Source of the DNA: Basidiobolus heterosporus B8920
Taxonomy: Eukaryota; Basidiobolomycota; Basidiobolomycetes; Basidiobolales; Basidiobolaceae
Direction of reading: 5' to 3'
DNA: 13,877 nt
Assembly: GCA_000697455.1 (NCBI GenBank)
Contig: JNET01031651.1
Span: 1 to 13,877 of the forward strand
A program made the translations under genes and the position numbers. The notes beneath the pieces are model-generated. The model was not told where the DNA came from, ran no database searches, and saw only the letters and a program-made list of their open reading frames with translations. Shown here piece by piece: positions 1-8,049 of the stretch (position 1 is the stretch's first letter; every line of letters starts with the position of its first letter).

Positions 1-342
1 TCATTTTTGGAATCCTTGGTTCACATCCTAGTCTCCAGGTCCTTATCTGGAAATCTCAATGTTACACAATAATCATATGGTTACATAGATTAGTCATTGT
101 GGATATAATTTCCCCACTTAGTCTGGTATTACCTCATTACTTATTAATTATTGTCTTGGCATTTAGCCTCAAAAAAGTATATCTTGTACAATCCCCCTTG
201 ATGTATTCCTCAGTCTGATACATACAGGTTATCACTAAATATTCCTATCAGATTCCAGTTCTTGTCCTTGCCTTGTTAGTCTACACCTAAGGCACTCTTG
301 CCTTGTCCTGCCTGGTCACTTCTCTTGCCTTGGTTTTTATAA
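1..342 (+). mobile_element. LTR-like repeat, partial (left end outside window)
   Basis: This stretch has no coding capacity. It ends abruptly where copia integrase sequence begins, so it looks like another repeat, probably an LTR, that inserted into or joined the copia relic. Its last 80 bases (259-337) are C/T-rich with repeated CTTGTCC/CTGCCTTG words, and they recur in reverse complement at 10296-10373, which shows they belong to a dispersed repeat. The position just before the junction and the terminal TAACA are what an LTR 3' end would show. The left end lies outside the window, so length, target duplication and parent family cannot be read. No CpG is present, which suggests an old insertion. 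Confidence 0.45.
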
Positions 343-2038
343 CAATAACCCACAACAGAATGGAGTCTTTGAAAGGATGAATTGTACCATTGCTGAGACT
401 GCCAGGGTCATAGTACATGATAAGAGCTTAGGATATGAGTTTTGGGCTGAAGCTATCTTTACTGCTCTATACTTGAAGAACAGAAGCACTTCCAGAGCTG
501 CAAAAGGGTTGACCCCTGATGAAAAATGGTATGGTGAAAATCACATGTTTCTCACCCAAGAATCCTTGGCTGCAAAGCCTTTGCATACAAGCCTAAGTAG
601 AAAAGAAGCAAGCTGGAACCCAAGACAATTGAATGTATGCCTATGAGATATTTCCCAGGAACACAAAACTTCTGCTTGTATGATCCCAAAATCAGGACTT
701 TGATCAAAAGTAGGGATGTAGTCTTTGAGGAAGTTCCAACTGAACCTGAGACATATAACATCATTACCCACCATGATGGGGAGAAGGGCAGTTATACATA
801 CCAAAACATGATATTGCCAGTAGAATATGTTTATTGTGAGGATGGTAATGACTTGCATGAGGAAGCAGAAGCTGTAAGCTCCACGGAAGGGAGCTCTGAG
901 GAGGGCAGTGCACCAACAGAAGATATTTACGTCAAAAGAAAGTGCCCACTCAGTGGTCTTTCACCACTGAGGCTTTTGCTAATATAGCAATAAATGAGCC
1001 ACAAGCTAAACTTGAAGCTGTGGAGAGCAAAGAAGGTGAACAATGGAAGACAGCTATTGACAAGAAATACAAGTCAATCATGCCAAATAATACTTGGGAG
1101 TCAGTCAATATACCTGCTGGAAGAAAGCCAGCACAATGCAGACAGATCTTTAAAACTAAGAGAAATACTGATGGAATCCCCAACCAGTATAAAGGTAGGC
1201 TTGTTGCTAAAGGATACTCCTAGATTGAGGGTATTGACTATAATGACATATATGCTCCTGTTACCAGATATACTTCTACAAGGTGTTTGCTTGCTCTGGC
1301 TGCTCAAGAAGATGGGGAGATATGTCAAATGGATGTTAAAATTGTTTATCTAAATGGTGATTTTGAGGAGGAAACTTATATGGTCCAGCTACCTTGCTAT
1401 GAACAAAATGCTGAATTAGTCTGCCAGTTGAAAAGGCTTTGTATGGACCAAAGCAGACTCCTAGAAGCTGGAATTGGAAAATGGACACCTTCTTGAGAAA
1501 ACAAGGATTCAAGCACTGTAAATTAGATCAGATTATTGATGTTTCCAAGTTGGAGAGGCATATACCTCATCTTTCACACTACTCAGATGATATGCTGTTG
1601 ATAATTAGTTTGTTTAATTCCCTGAGAAGAATAAAGAAGAGTCTTTCTACTAAGTTTAAGATGGCTGATCTTGGGGAGAAGGACCATTATCTGGGGTTAA
1701 AATTTAAGTGTTGTTGAAGTAAAGGATTACTTCAAATTAGTCATGCTGGCTATATCAGAGATATTTTGGGCAGATTCAAAATGCAAGATGCTAAGCCAAT
1801 TTAACACCAACGGACCCAAATGTTAAGTTGAAGAAGTCAATGAGCCCTCACACTGAAGAAGAGAAACTGGATATGGCAAATAATCCCTACCAAGCAGCTG
1901 TTGGAGGATTGGATTGCTGATGCATTGTCAAAAGCTTTACCTATAGAGATTTGTAAAAATACCTAGAGAGAGAAATGTAAAGTCAACCATAATAATGGGA
2001 TTGGGGCATTCTCAAAAAGAATCAACCAGGGGAAATAT
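343..2038 (+). mobile_element. Ty1/copia retrotransposon internal region, fossil
   Basis: This is the 3' half of a copia pol gene. From 345 there is an integrase segment with PQQNGVFERMN and AETARVIVHD, followed by FWAEA and a PDEKWYG stretch typical of the copia integrase C-terminal part. Reverse transcriptase covers about 1020-1720: a YKGRLVAKGYS motif, a QMDVKIVYLNGDF motif (the copia QMDVKTAFLNG block) and YSDDMLLI, matching the copia YVDDMLLI catalytic box. Near 1915 an ADALSKALP motif marks the end of RNase H. Gag, protease and the first part of integrase are absent, replaced by unrelated repeat sequence. The element is clearly dead, with many breaks (on the order of ten) and almost no CpG left. 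A purine-rich tract (about 2028-2036) immediately precedes the LTR, as expected for a polypurine tract. Confidence 0.92.
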
Positions 2039-2510
2039 TGCAATATACTGGTATGGTAGTCAGTATTGTTGGCTAGAGCTTGTTGTCAGCTGATCTGTTA
2101 GTATTGGTAAGTAATCTGATTAGGTTTCAGTACATTACCTTTGATAGCTATATGTTTAGGATATATGATCAAATAAGTGATTAGTCATTATATTAAGTCT
2201 TGGCAATATCTTGTTATTGTCTATTTATGAACCAGTTGATGAATAATCAGCGATGAGTCACAATCTCTTGATCACAAGATATTTAGTATATATAGGGCAT
2301 CCTCACCCTTTGAAATCAACAGTTCAACCCACACTAATATCCCTCTTATACACTCTACTCTTTACTTCTGCTACTTGATGATCTCAATCCTCTGCTATTA
2401 GGAACTGAGTTTCTGACTATCTCAGATGGAAGAAGCCTTCCTTGCAAGGGTGTGAATGACTCAAGAAAGGTGCATATAGTCTCCTCCTGCCTTGGATCTG
2501 CAGCTTTACA
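2039..2510 (+). mobile_element. Ty1/copia 3' LTR (fossil)
   Basis: The segment follows the purine-rich tract of the copia relic and starts with TGCAATATAC. A TATATATAG box lies at 2287-2295, about 250 bases in, followed by a C/T-rich leader, the usual arrangement of an LTR promoter. I place the end at the CA of GCTTTACA (2510), giving about 470 bp, but no second LTR copy is in the window to fix this boundary. It is read as the partner LTR of the copia element at 343-2038. Confidence 0.6.
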
Positions 2511-2788
2511 ATGATACCACAACAGAAAGAACAATGCAGAGATGGATCAAGCCAGACCTAGCAGCACCTACAAAGGATTTGTCTCAGCTATTGAGAAGGT
2601 AGCCCAGCCTTTGTATTGGTGTAGTGTGGTTGCAATCCTACCCACTGACAGCTTGAATTTTCTTATCTTATATTACCTTTCTTAACCAAATTATAATCAC
2701 TATTCTTTACTATTAGTATTATATCTTTTTACTTAGCTATACTACAAGTCCCTTGCAGATCCACGGTTTTCCCAGAAGCTACCGGAAT
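2511..2788. other. No gene seen; spacer between two retroelements
   Basis: About 280 bases, A/T-rich, with a short open stretch after an ATG at 2541 that matches no family I know. It may be retroelement leader sequence or old host spacer. I see no promoter, RNA gene or repeat boundary beyond the flanking LTRs. Confidence 0.4.
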
Positions 2789-3490
2789 GTTATGTAGTGT
2801 TGTGGATCAGAAATCAGTACTTGATCACTCACCCCACTGTGGAAAATTCTATGGAAGGTCACATGTCCACTTCTACCCTTAGCCTGCCAAGATGTTCCAT
2901 GGAAGGTCACATGACCTTCTCTACAATGTCATCCCATTATCACCCTATTTGTCAGTCACTGACTGCAGATGACTTACTAATGTTCCACAGGAATCATCCT
3001 TTCATTACTAATCAATTTCCTCTATTGGTTAAGTTTTGCCAAGAAATGAGGCACAGTAACTTAGAATCAACCGGAACATTTTGTATTAGTAATCACCTTA
3101 GGTGTAGAAAAGTATATATAGGAGACTCTTCTACAATAAATCATCATCTTATCTTTACAATGATCCTCTTATTGTTCATTTGATCACTGCTACCTGCTAC
3201 TACAGCAACCACCTTTGACTCTACCAAGGAAGCTTTACAGGAAGAGGCAACTAGCCAAGCAAACACCTAGTTGACACTTGGGAGCCTCAACAGGAAGTTC
3301 ACACAGTAGGTATCTTTTACTTTATTTTATTCTTTCCCTAGTTTGTCCTTGTATGGTAAAGATCTTTTTTATCTTTGTAACTATTGGCAAAAGCTGTAAT
3401 CTTTTCAAGACATTGCTGGTGTAGTTTACAGTGGGTTCTGACTTTGGAAGCTTTAGTACTTAGTCATCTCCTAATAACATTTGAAACCTG
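2789..3490 (+). mobile_element. LTR of a second retroelement (probably Ty3/gypsy), fossil
   Basis: The segment begins with TGTTATGTAG and has LTR architecture on the plus strand: an upstream region with short duplicated words, a TATATATAG box at about 3113-3121, an AATAAA-like signal at about 3136, and a C/T-rich tail. A gag-like coding region follows downstream. Near 3507-3526 the sequence GACGCCAACC then TTGGGGA resembles the GGCGCC...CGGGGA region that follows the 5' LTR in many gypsy elements, so the LTR probably ends just before it. No second LTR copy is present in the window, so both ends are estimates. Confidence 0.5.
2851..2913 (+). repeat. Duplicated 15-bp word in LTR upstream region
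   Basis: ATGGAAGGTCACATG occurs at 2851-2865 and again at 2899-2913, exactly 48 bases apart. The second copy extends into AAGGTCA-CA-TGACCTT, a perfect 7-bp inverted repeat. Both lie upstream of the LTR TATA box, where duplicated enhancer-like words are common in retroelements. A regulatory role is inference from position only. Confidence 0.6.
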
Positions 3491-3499
3491 TATCATCTT

Positions 3500-4440
3500 T
3501 TGTTAAGACGCCAACCTAGTTGGGGACTGTATCTCAATTGTTTATCCTTGACAAACTTGAGGCTTTATTACCCTTCACAAAAACAACAAGAAGACAACTT
3601 CCCTGTCTCAGAAAAGAGGTTATCACACCCAGTGAGCAAACCACATCTTCTTGAGATTGAGGAAGGATCAACTTGGTATCCCTACACCCTGATACCGGTA
3701 GACTCTACTAATAAAGATGCACAGATTGCTCAAGCAACATGGATGTAATCAGAGGTTTTTTATTCAATGGAGAAACTTGGTGAGCTACATTGAACACATG
3801 CATGAACTTCACCAAATACACAACTTTGCTGAAAGACTAAAAGCCTAAACAAGAGCTAAACTGAGCTACAAAGCACTAACTACCATTGAAGAAGCTAACA
3901 TATTTGCAACAAACTATTAAAATGCCATGTAGGGTATAGGAAGCTATTCTGTTCAATCACAAAGAACCTTTGGAACCGCAGATCCAAATACATTTCAAGC
4001 AATGCTCATTGGATAAGGATTTAACAGAAAGTGCCTGTCAAAGAAGGTTGTAAAAGGCTTGGACTATATCTCATTTGCCTCCACAAAGGCCATACTTGCA
4101 GTTACTATAAGAACCATCTCCAGTCATTGCCCTTGAGGACACCAGCCTCAACTAACCAGCCTTCCCAAGGGGACTCCCAAGAAGAGTTTACGTCCAACTC
4201 AACTGACAACTTCATGCTTTAGCTTGATGAAGGAGCTAATCCATTGTTAAATCTTCATGTGAAATTGAATGGACTTTCAGTTGGAGTAACAATAGATTCC
4301 ATAGGCTCTGATGACTATATGCCAAGTAAAATTTCTACCAAATTGGAGTATCTGCTGAATCAACACCTGGCAGTAGGTTCACTATTGCTGAATGGCAACA
4401 GTGCACCACTGACTGAAAATAAGACTAGATTGGGATAGTT
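3500..4440 (+). mobile_element. Gag-protease region of an LTR retrotransposon (probably Ty3/gypsy), fossil
   Basis: Three recognisable parts lie in order. Around 3790-3920 a segment with the pattern FAERLKA, TRAKLSYKA and TIEEA resembles the end of a gypsy gag matrix/capsid region (the 'L+P..R.EL.Y..P.T+EEA' pattern). Around 4030-4110 a degenerate CCHC zinc knuckle is seen (C..CLHKGHTC-like). From 4244 there is a retropepsin-like segment, VKLNGLSVGVTIDSIGSDDYM, in which DSIGSDDYM stands where DSGATxxFI is expected. No reverse transcriptase or integrase follows. The fossil has multiple breaks and cannot encode a working polyprotein. Family assignment to gypsy rather than copia rests on the LTR context and the gag pattern. 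Confidence 0.65.
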
Positions 4441-4616
4441 ATTGATGCATATGAATAAGACCTTTGTGCCCATATACTTTCTGAATCAAACATTAACCAA
4501 ATCTTGAAACAATCTTGGCTCTTATGCAGAGATGCTGTAACTTCAGGAATACACAAGAAATGACTCTGTACAAAGATTAGAGGACTAATTGTTGAAATCA
4601 TTTGGGGAGAATTATT
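4441..4616. other. Spacer; possible body of a tRNA-derived SINE on the minus strand
   Basis: No gene is recognised. If the tRNA-like sequence at 4617-4688 is the head of a SINE, its body would run leftwards through this stretch. No terminal A/T tract or flanking duplication clearly marks an end, so the assignment is tentative. Confidence 0.25.
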
Positions 4617-4688
4617 GGTCTGGCCAGGAATTGAACTTGGGACCTCCTTAACTCTAGCAAGGTGCTCTAACCACTGAGCTACCTGTCC
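4617..4688 (-). tRNA. tRNA-like sequence (tRNA relic or SINE head)
   Basis: Read on the minus strand from 4688, the 72 nt fit a full tRNA cloverleaf: acceptor GGACAGG/CCAGACC (5 of 7 pairs), D stem GCTC/GAGC, anticodon stem CCTTG/TAAGG (5 pairs with one G-U), loop CTAGAGT, 5-nt variable loop, and T stem CCAAG/CCTGG (4 of 5 pairs) around TTCAATT. The pol III A box TAGCTCAGTGG and B box AGTTCAATTCC are excellent. The anticodon position (4653-4655) reads AGA, formally serine, but the short variable loop rules out a true tRNA-Ser. The body looks more like a tRNA-Thr or similar class I tRNA. Acceptor mismatches and no T-run just downstream argue against a functional gene. It is probably a tRNA pseudogene or the head of a tRNA-derived SINE. 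Confidence 0.6.
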
Positions 4689-4937
4689 TTATATGCTTTG
4701 CCTATATTACTAGGGAACTTCAACCTAGTCTGTCTGTGTATGGTACTTTGGCATGCCAGCTATACAAGCAACTGATTGGTGTTAAACTTTGTATTCAGAT
4801 ACAGTCACCATCTTCTATATTTTCCTCTTTAGGAAATGCTGTGTGTACCACAAGTAACCAGACTTTCAATATTCCCCCTGAAGTAGGATTTCTGGATTTC
4901 ACACTAATTGGTGTAGTGATGAAGCAATAATTTATAA
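4689..4937. other. No gene seen; spacer left of the CACTA element
   Basis: About 250 bases with a 64-codon open stretch (4736-4930) that resembles nothing I recognise. At 4912-4918 there is a TGTAGTG, the mirror image of a CACTA terminus, 19 bases outside the CACTACA that I take as the left end of the next element. Confidence 0.4.
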
Positions 4938-4950
4938 CACTACATAATTT
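4938..4950 (+). repeat. Proposed CACTA terminus (3' end of the minus-strand element)
   Basis: CACTACATAATTT follows the triplet TAA. It pairs with CACTATACACATC read inward from the opposite end at 7858. Only the CACTA core is clearly shared. Confidence 0.5.
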
Positions 4951-5218
4951 CAGGTCTTATTTCAGTATATTACAAGAATAGTTGCTTAAACATATTGCTT
5001 TATTAGTAAAATCTGGTATGATAGAGTTTCAAACGTTGCACACTCAAGAGACTATGAGCCAAACATACTGTACTCAAGATATATGATAGCCCATATTTCT
5101 AGCTGCAAAATGGCATAAAAAACACTACAAATGGTTAAGTATTGGGTGGGTTATGGTAGAAGAAAGATGGGAAAGATACAAAAATTTGAATTTATACCAT
5201 CAATTTTGTGTATATGCT

Positions 5219-5650
5219 ATGTAACTTCAAACGCTTATAACTTTTGATCTAGCCAACCAAATGTTCTGATATTTTCACAGCATATGGATGGATGGTGCAG
5301 CTAGCTACTGTAGAAACTTCAAGATGATTGGCTACAATTTGATGAATGCGCTTGTGGTCAAAATTTACTGTTGATCTATATATAGTAAGCATGTACTAAG
5401 ATTGAGAAAAAGAGAAGAAATCACATCTCTTTCCACTCTCCATCCACAGTTCAAGAATAAACTTTACCTTTGCAGTAAAGCCTCACAGTTTCTATCAACC
5501 CTTCCTTCTTTGAGCATCAGAAGCACAACCATCTTCTATCTCAAAGATTCATAGCAAGTAAAAGATACCTTTATCTCAAAAAGGACTTTACTCTTCATTT
5601 AAATTACTTCGTTCTTTAAGGAAACTTAGAGAAAACTTTAGTACAGTAAC
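5219..5650 (-). repeat. Noncoding 3' part of the CACTA family (alternatively an LTR-like insert)
   Basis: The reverse complement matches 12773-12951 (about three quarters identical by eye, for example the shared CTTTTTGAGATA and AGGTATCTTTTA) and 12140-12260 (GTGGATGGAGAG, CTTTACTG). In all copies this block lies downstream of transposase C-terminal sequence in the same orientation, so I assign it to the transposon. On the plus strand, however, it has a TATATATAG at about 5378 followed by a C/T-rich leader and AATAAA, which would suit an LTR promoter. An LTR inserted before the family was duplicated cannot be excluded. Confidence 0.5.
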
Positions 5651-7798
5651 AGTCTACTTACTAAGGCTTTGACATTGCAACTTCTGAATTGTTTTCAAAC
5701 AAGGAAGACCTGCAATTAAGAGCTTTATTGAGGAAAACTGGGACCATTACTAGAGTTCTTTACAAAACTTTATCAGTTGCTCTGAAGCCACAAGGCAGGA
5801 ACCCTCTTAATTTGGGCCTGGACATTTAGCTTCTCTACAAGTCACAGTACACTGCTCAGTGGCATATTACAGTTGTTTTGATTAAGGACACTTGTCTTTC
5901 TTCATCTCAAGGGCTGTTAAAACACCTGATTATTGCCTGTGATAACAAAGATGATGAATATGGCATAAATCAGCAACTGTTAGCCTGTGTCTTAGATAGA
6001 TGTTGGTATTATCTACAAATAACTCCCAATGCTTTAACTAGATATTTGGTGAAAATCTCTTCAAAATACCGCTGGAATAATTACATATCCAATAATTCCA
6101 ATCCTTACACTTAAATAACTTTATGCCAATGTGGATATTCCTTGGTGCACAGGTAAAGTATGATGGTGTGCAGATATCATCTAGTATTTTGCCGATTACT
6201 GGGAACTTCTCTGGTATTTTAAATGTGCCATTAAGGTTCAGCTTGCCACTGTATAACTTGGTCATCAATATAGGTATATTATTGAAAAGTAAGTGCTTGG
6301 CACCCAATGGGAAGCTTGCTGTCCAGCTAAGGCTCTTCAGTAGTAAGATTGCTGGCTTATGGCTAATGCCTGTTGCAATTGATGGGAATGACAATTCTTC
6401 ACAAACTGTTGCCAACATGTCAAATTCATCATGCATGTTGAATGGTATGAGTTGGCTGCTTACTGTTGTGTTAGGGTAATAATAATGTGAATAACTTGAT
6501 GAATATACTCCCTTCATTTTGCTGAATCTACAACATGCATTGCATTGTGTCCCTGGAATCCCGCAACTTTGCTCTGCACTGGTGTGTCACCTATACATAC
6601 AATGATGTGACCTTTTACCACCTGGTTGTCTATTGATACTGCTCTGGCAAGACACCAAAACTCTTCAATCAATGGAACAAGGAAACTGTCAAGATTTCCT
6701 GGTGATTTTGGACCTGATATTAGCGTAACAACCATGATGTTTTCACTTTTGTAGTGCTCTTTTGGTGGCAGATTTAGATTAAGTAGAATGACTGTCCAGC
6801 TGGCTTTACTCATAGTGTATTTGTTGAGTGCAAAGCATTCAATGCCAATGCAAATGAATGATCATAACAACCTCTGAAAAAGCTCTTACTCAGAAGATCT
6901 TGATAGTGGCATCCGTCAGATATATCACCTATGCCTTCACCTGGCCGGTAATGATCTTGATAGAGAATCATTGACCTATATGTATCCAATTTCATCATGA
7001 CTTTTAAGCGGGGAATTGTTGGTATATAGGCTGAAAATGAGCAATACTTACCAGTTGGTGAAGTAAACCACTCATGACAGTTGCTACACTTGGGATTTTG
7101 CTCATTTTTGCCAGTCAATGCTACACAACTATTACTACAGCATGGTATATTCTTAACCATTGGGTCATATGTCACATGAGAAACCAGTGATTTCCACCTG
7201 AACCAGGTGTTTGGTAGCCAGCAATCAGCAATGATTTTGGGTATTATCTCTAGAAATCTGCAAAAAACTTGGTTACTAATATTTGATTTAATTCACCATT
7301 CTTCTATTATTAATAGGACATCTTTAATGTTTCCTTAACATGTGGACCAACTGAGGATGCCAGCAGGGTGGAATACTCATTATCTTCTTCTCCACCAGCT
7401 TCTGACCAATCATCTTCAACAGAGTTTACTTGGTCAAGCTCTTCACATATTTTGTGGAGGCAATCATTACTATCCATACTCATGTTATTTACAGACCGGT
7501 TATCCTCTGCATACTCTTCAGAGAGGGTGGAAGATGGTATATTAAATGCAAGTAAATCCATCACATGTGAATTGTTTGCCTGAGGTATAAAGTCTAATAA
7601 AGTACAGTTCCAGTTATTACTTGGCGGTAATCTAGCAGTACTTTTCCGGTTAACTTCTGGTCTTTTTAGACAACTACAGTGACTTTGTTGGTATTTCCTA
7701 TGAAGTCTACACCACTCATGGCTGAATAGTTTATGGCAATAATAACAAGGCTTCTTTGTTTGCCACCATTTGACACTTGAGTGTGCTTCAATGTTCAT
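5650..7798 (-). pseudogene. Tnp2-family (CACTA) transposase, decayed
   Basis: This encodes a DDE-type cut-and-paste transposase of the Tnp2 family. Exon 1 (7798-7320, ATG start) gives about 160 residues, including a zinc-finger-like CYYCHKLF...CRLH...H segment and an acidic Ser/Asp-rich tail. Exon 2 continues with TWFRWKSLVSHVTYDPMV, a CC..C and C..C zinc cluster, YIPTIPRLK, then the acidic ISDGCHYQDL. Downstream come SASW-like KASWTVILLNLNLPP, ISGPKSPGNLDSFLVPL and CIGDTPVQSKVAGFQGHN, where the second conserved Asp sits in GDTP. The segment SFPLGAKHLLFNN stands where the family usually has FPxDxMHLxxEN, so key acidic positions look lost. Two frameshifts are visible, near 6840 and near 6545, and a stop lies at 6038. 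Beyond it a PIH.L-like block and a GP...LTS-like block continue in shifted frames to about 5650. It is not functional as it stands. Confidence 0.9.
7258..7319 (-). other. Probable spliceosomal intron in the CACTA transposase
   Basis: The minus strand reads GT at 7319 and TTTTTTGCAG ending at 7258, a 62-nt interval. Reading through it hits stops at once. Removing it keeps the frame exactly from exon 1 (479 nt) into the exon 2 frame, which is open for over 140 codons. The donor GT is also present at the aligned position (13063) of a second CACTA copy. In that copy the best acceptor, TTTCTACAG ending at 13134, lies about 10 bases further on. The donor GTCCTA is weak, so the second copy and the frame are the main support. 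Confidence 0.75.
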
Positions 7799-7845
7799 GT
7801 TGAAGAAAAGGATACCCTTGTCTCATAGGTGTGATATATATTGGT

Positions 7846-7858
7846 GATGTGTATAGTG
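7846..7858 (-). repeat. Proposed CACTA terminus (5' end of the minus-strand element)
   Basis: Reading the minus strand from 7858 gives CACTATACACATC, 60 bases ahead of the transposase ATG. The flanking triplet is TGA on the plus strand. Confidence 0.5.
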
Positions 7859-8049
7859 TGAAAAATCTGCAACTGTATTAGTAATATCTTATCAGTAGAT
7901 TAATATCGCATTATATTTGGAAATCATATGCGTTTTATTGGACATATATGAACAATGCAGTGTATATTGCTGGTTGGGATATGATACCCTGCATATGACC
8001 AATGTCATACAAACACAAGAAATCCAGTAAACAACCACCATCCCTAACC
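7859..8049. other. No gene seen; spacer
   Basis: A/T-rich sequence between the proposed CACTA end and the unrecognised coding region. An ATG at about 8005 opens a short basic stretch (MSYKHKKSSKQPP) that could be the N-terminus of the following coding region, but the frame does not run on cleanly. Confidence 0.35.

Larger units (their letters stand above)
4938..7858 (-). mobile_element. CACTA (En/Spm, Tnp2-type) DNA transposon, decayed, near full length
   Basis: The element is about 2.9 kb and carries a Tnp2 transposase on the minus strand. On the plus strand it begins CACTACATAATTTC at 4938. On the minus strand the other end begins CACTATACACATC at 7858, so both ends start with the CACTA signature in inverted orientation. 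The flanking triplets are TAA (left) and TGA (right), a 3-bp target duplication with one difference at most, as this superfamily makes. The transposase start codon (7798) lies 60 bp inside the 5' end, a plausible leader. The segment past the transposase (5219-5650) is shared with other fragments at 11030-12951, which supports its being part of the same family. The terminal match beyond the first five bases is weak, so the exact ends are proposals. Confidence 0.75.

Noticed and set aside
541-858. Minus-strand open frames of 70-105 codons
   Set aside because: They are antisense to the copia integrase region and resemble no known protein.
6123-6479. Plus-strand open frame of 118 codons
   Set aside because: It lies antisense to clear Tnp2 transposase sequence and shows no protein family pattern.
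6514-6813. ATGA stop-start overlaps between successive transposase open frames (at 6813 and 6517), suggesting coupled reinitiation
   Set aside because: The homologous protein pattern continues upstream of each ATG in the new frame (ECFALNKYT before the first, ACCRFSK before the second), so the frames change earlier by simple indels and the ATGA overlaps are chance.
5219-7858. A large inverted duplication linking 5219-7858 to 11030-13560
   Set aside because: The two blocks hold the same parts but not in mirrored order: C-terminal pieces precede the N-terminal piece on the right. Separate insertions explain this better.
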